This document shows, piece after piece, positions 6,161-6,272 of a stretch of DNA of 6,272 bases; within the stretch, counting starts at the first letter, position 1, and each line of letters starts with the position of its first letter. The notes beneath the pieces were generated by a model. That model ran no database searches. It saw only the letters and a list, made by a program, of their open reading frames with translations, and was not told where the DNA came from. Origin of the DNA: an uncultured Pirellulales bacterium (GTDB lineage Bacteria > Planctomycetota > Planctomycetia > Pirellulales > Lacipirellulaceae); NCBI GenBank assembly GCA_947258835.1, contig CAMYJY010000126.1, positions 1-6,272 of the forward strand. The letters are read 5' to 3'. A program made the translations under genes and the position numbers.

Positions 6161-6220
6161 TCTGACAGTCTGTGCAGGGCGCGCCTTAATTGAGCGACCT
6201 GGTATCCATGGAGGGAACCG

Positions 6221-6272
6221 ATGGTCAGAAATTCTTCTGTATCCTACCGTCAGCCCGCAAATGCTGGGCTGG
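6221..6272 (+). CDS. Possible start of a gene cut by the window edge
   Basis: ATG at 6221 is preceded by GGAGG (6210-6214) at an ideal 6-base spacing, and the frame is open to the end (MVRNSSVSYRQPANAGL, 17 residues). I do not recognise it. A second plus frame from ATG 6208 (or TTG 6190) and a minus frame (6148-6271) are also open to the edge, so the call rests only on the ribosome binding site. Confidence 0.3.
   Translation, partial: MVRNSSVSYRQPANAGL

Larger units (their letters stand above)
5753..6220. other. Non-coding region upstream of metG with several repeats
   Basis: About 470 bp between metG and a possible plus-strand gene. Frames open here on both strands (for example plus 5808-5963, and minus and plus frames over about 5800-6057) give no recognisable protein and look like chance. 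Visible elements are an inverted repeat at 5793-5820, a tandem 13-bp repeat at 6014-6039, an exact TTGACA at 6054-6059, an AT-rich box at 6086-6095 and a palindrome at 6139-6160. I see no T-box or other known riboswitch pattern before metG. On the minus strand, TGC-TAGCAT at 5808-5800 is a weak extended -10 about 50 bp from the metG ATG, without a -35. Confidence 0.5.

Noticed and set aside
1..6272. CRISPR array, tRNA or rRNA gene, complete insertion sequence, or an intact toxin-antitoxin or restriction-modification system
   Set aside because: No regular spaced repeats, no tRNA-like cloverleaf noticed, no transposase frame, and the antitoxin and restriction-like pieces lack their partners.

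Overview
The window looks like a piece of a moderately GC-rich bacterial chromosome, most likely a planctomycete (Pirellula-like). This is inferred from the flavour of the methionyl-tRNA synthetase, the SMUG1-type uracil-DNA glycosylase, the RNase Z-like hydrolase and generally weak Shine-Dalgarno sites; no marker here fixes the taxonomy. It holds four full-length genes for recognisable enzymes, one small AbrB-type antitoxin gene, one probable gene remnant and two longer non-coding stretches.

Layout. 1-507: no supported gene; contains a long hairpin at 216-254. 508-2086 (+): a two-gene cluster, a SMUG1-like uracil-DNA glycosylase followed 10 bp later by an RNase Z-like metallo-beta-lactamase-fold hydrolase. 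2087-2235: short convergent spacer with a hairpin. 2236-3045 (-): a nitrilase-superfamily (omega-amidase type) hydrolase of clearly higher GC than its neighbours. 3060-3215 (+): a short open stretch whose first part resembles the catalytic core of PaeR7I/XhoI-type restriction enzymes and then breaks off. 3279-3536 (-): an AbrB/SpoVT-type antitoxin with its own good promoter, a nine-G tract at the predicted transcript start and a strong ribosome binding site, but no toxin beside it. 3698-5752 (-): metG, complete, with zinc knuckle, KMSKS loop and C-terminal tRNA-binding domain. 5753-6220: non-coding leader region with a 13-bp tandem repeat, two inverted repeats and AT-rich promoter-like boxes. 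6221-end (+): possible start of another gene.

How it fits together. The ends are housekeeping (DNA uracil repair, RNA processing, tRNA charging). The middle, about 2.1-3.6 kb, looks like a small accessory spot: a high-GC gene that may have been acquired, a restriction-enzyme relic and an orphan antitoxin. This is the most interesting part, but it reads as the debris of known system types. I see no convincing intact new system in the window.
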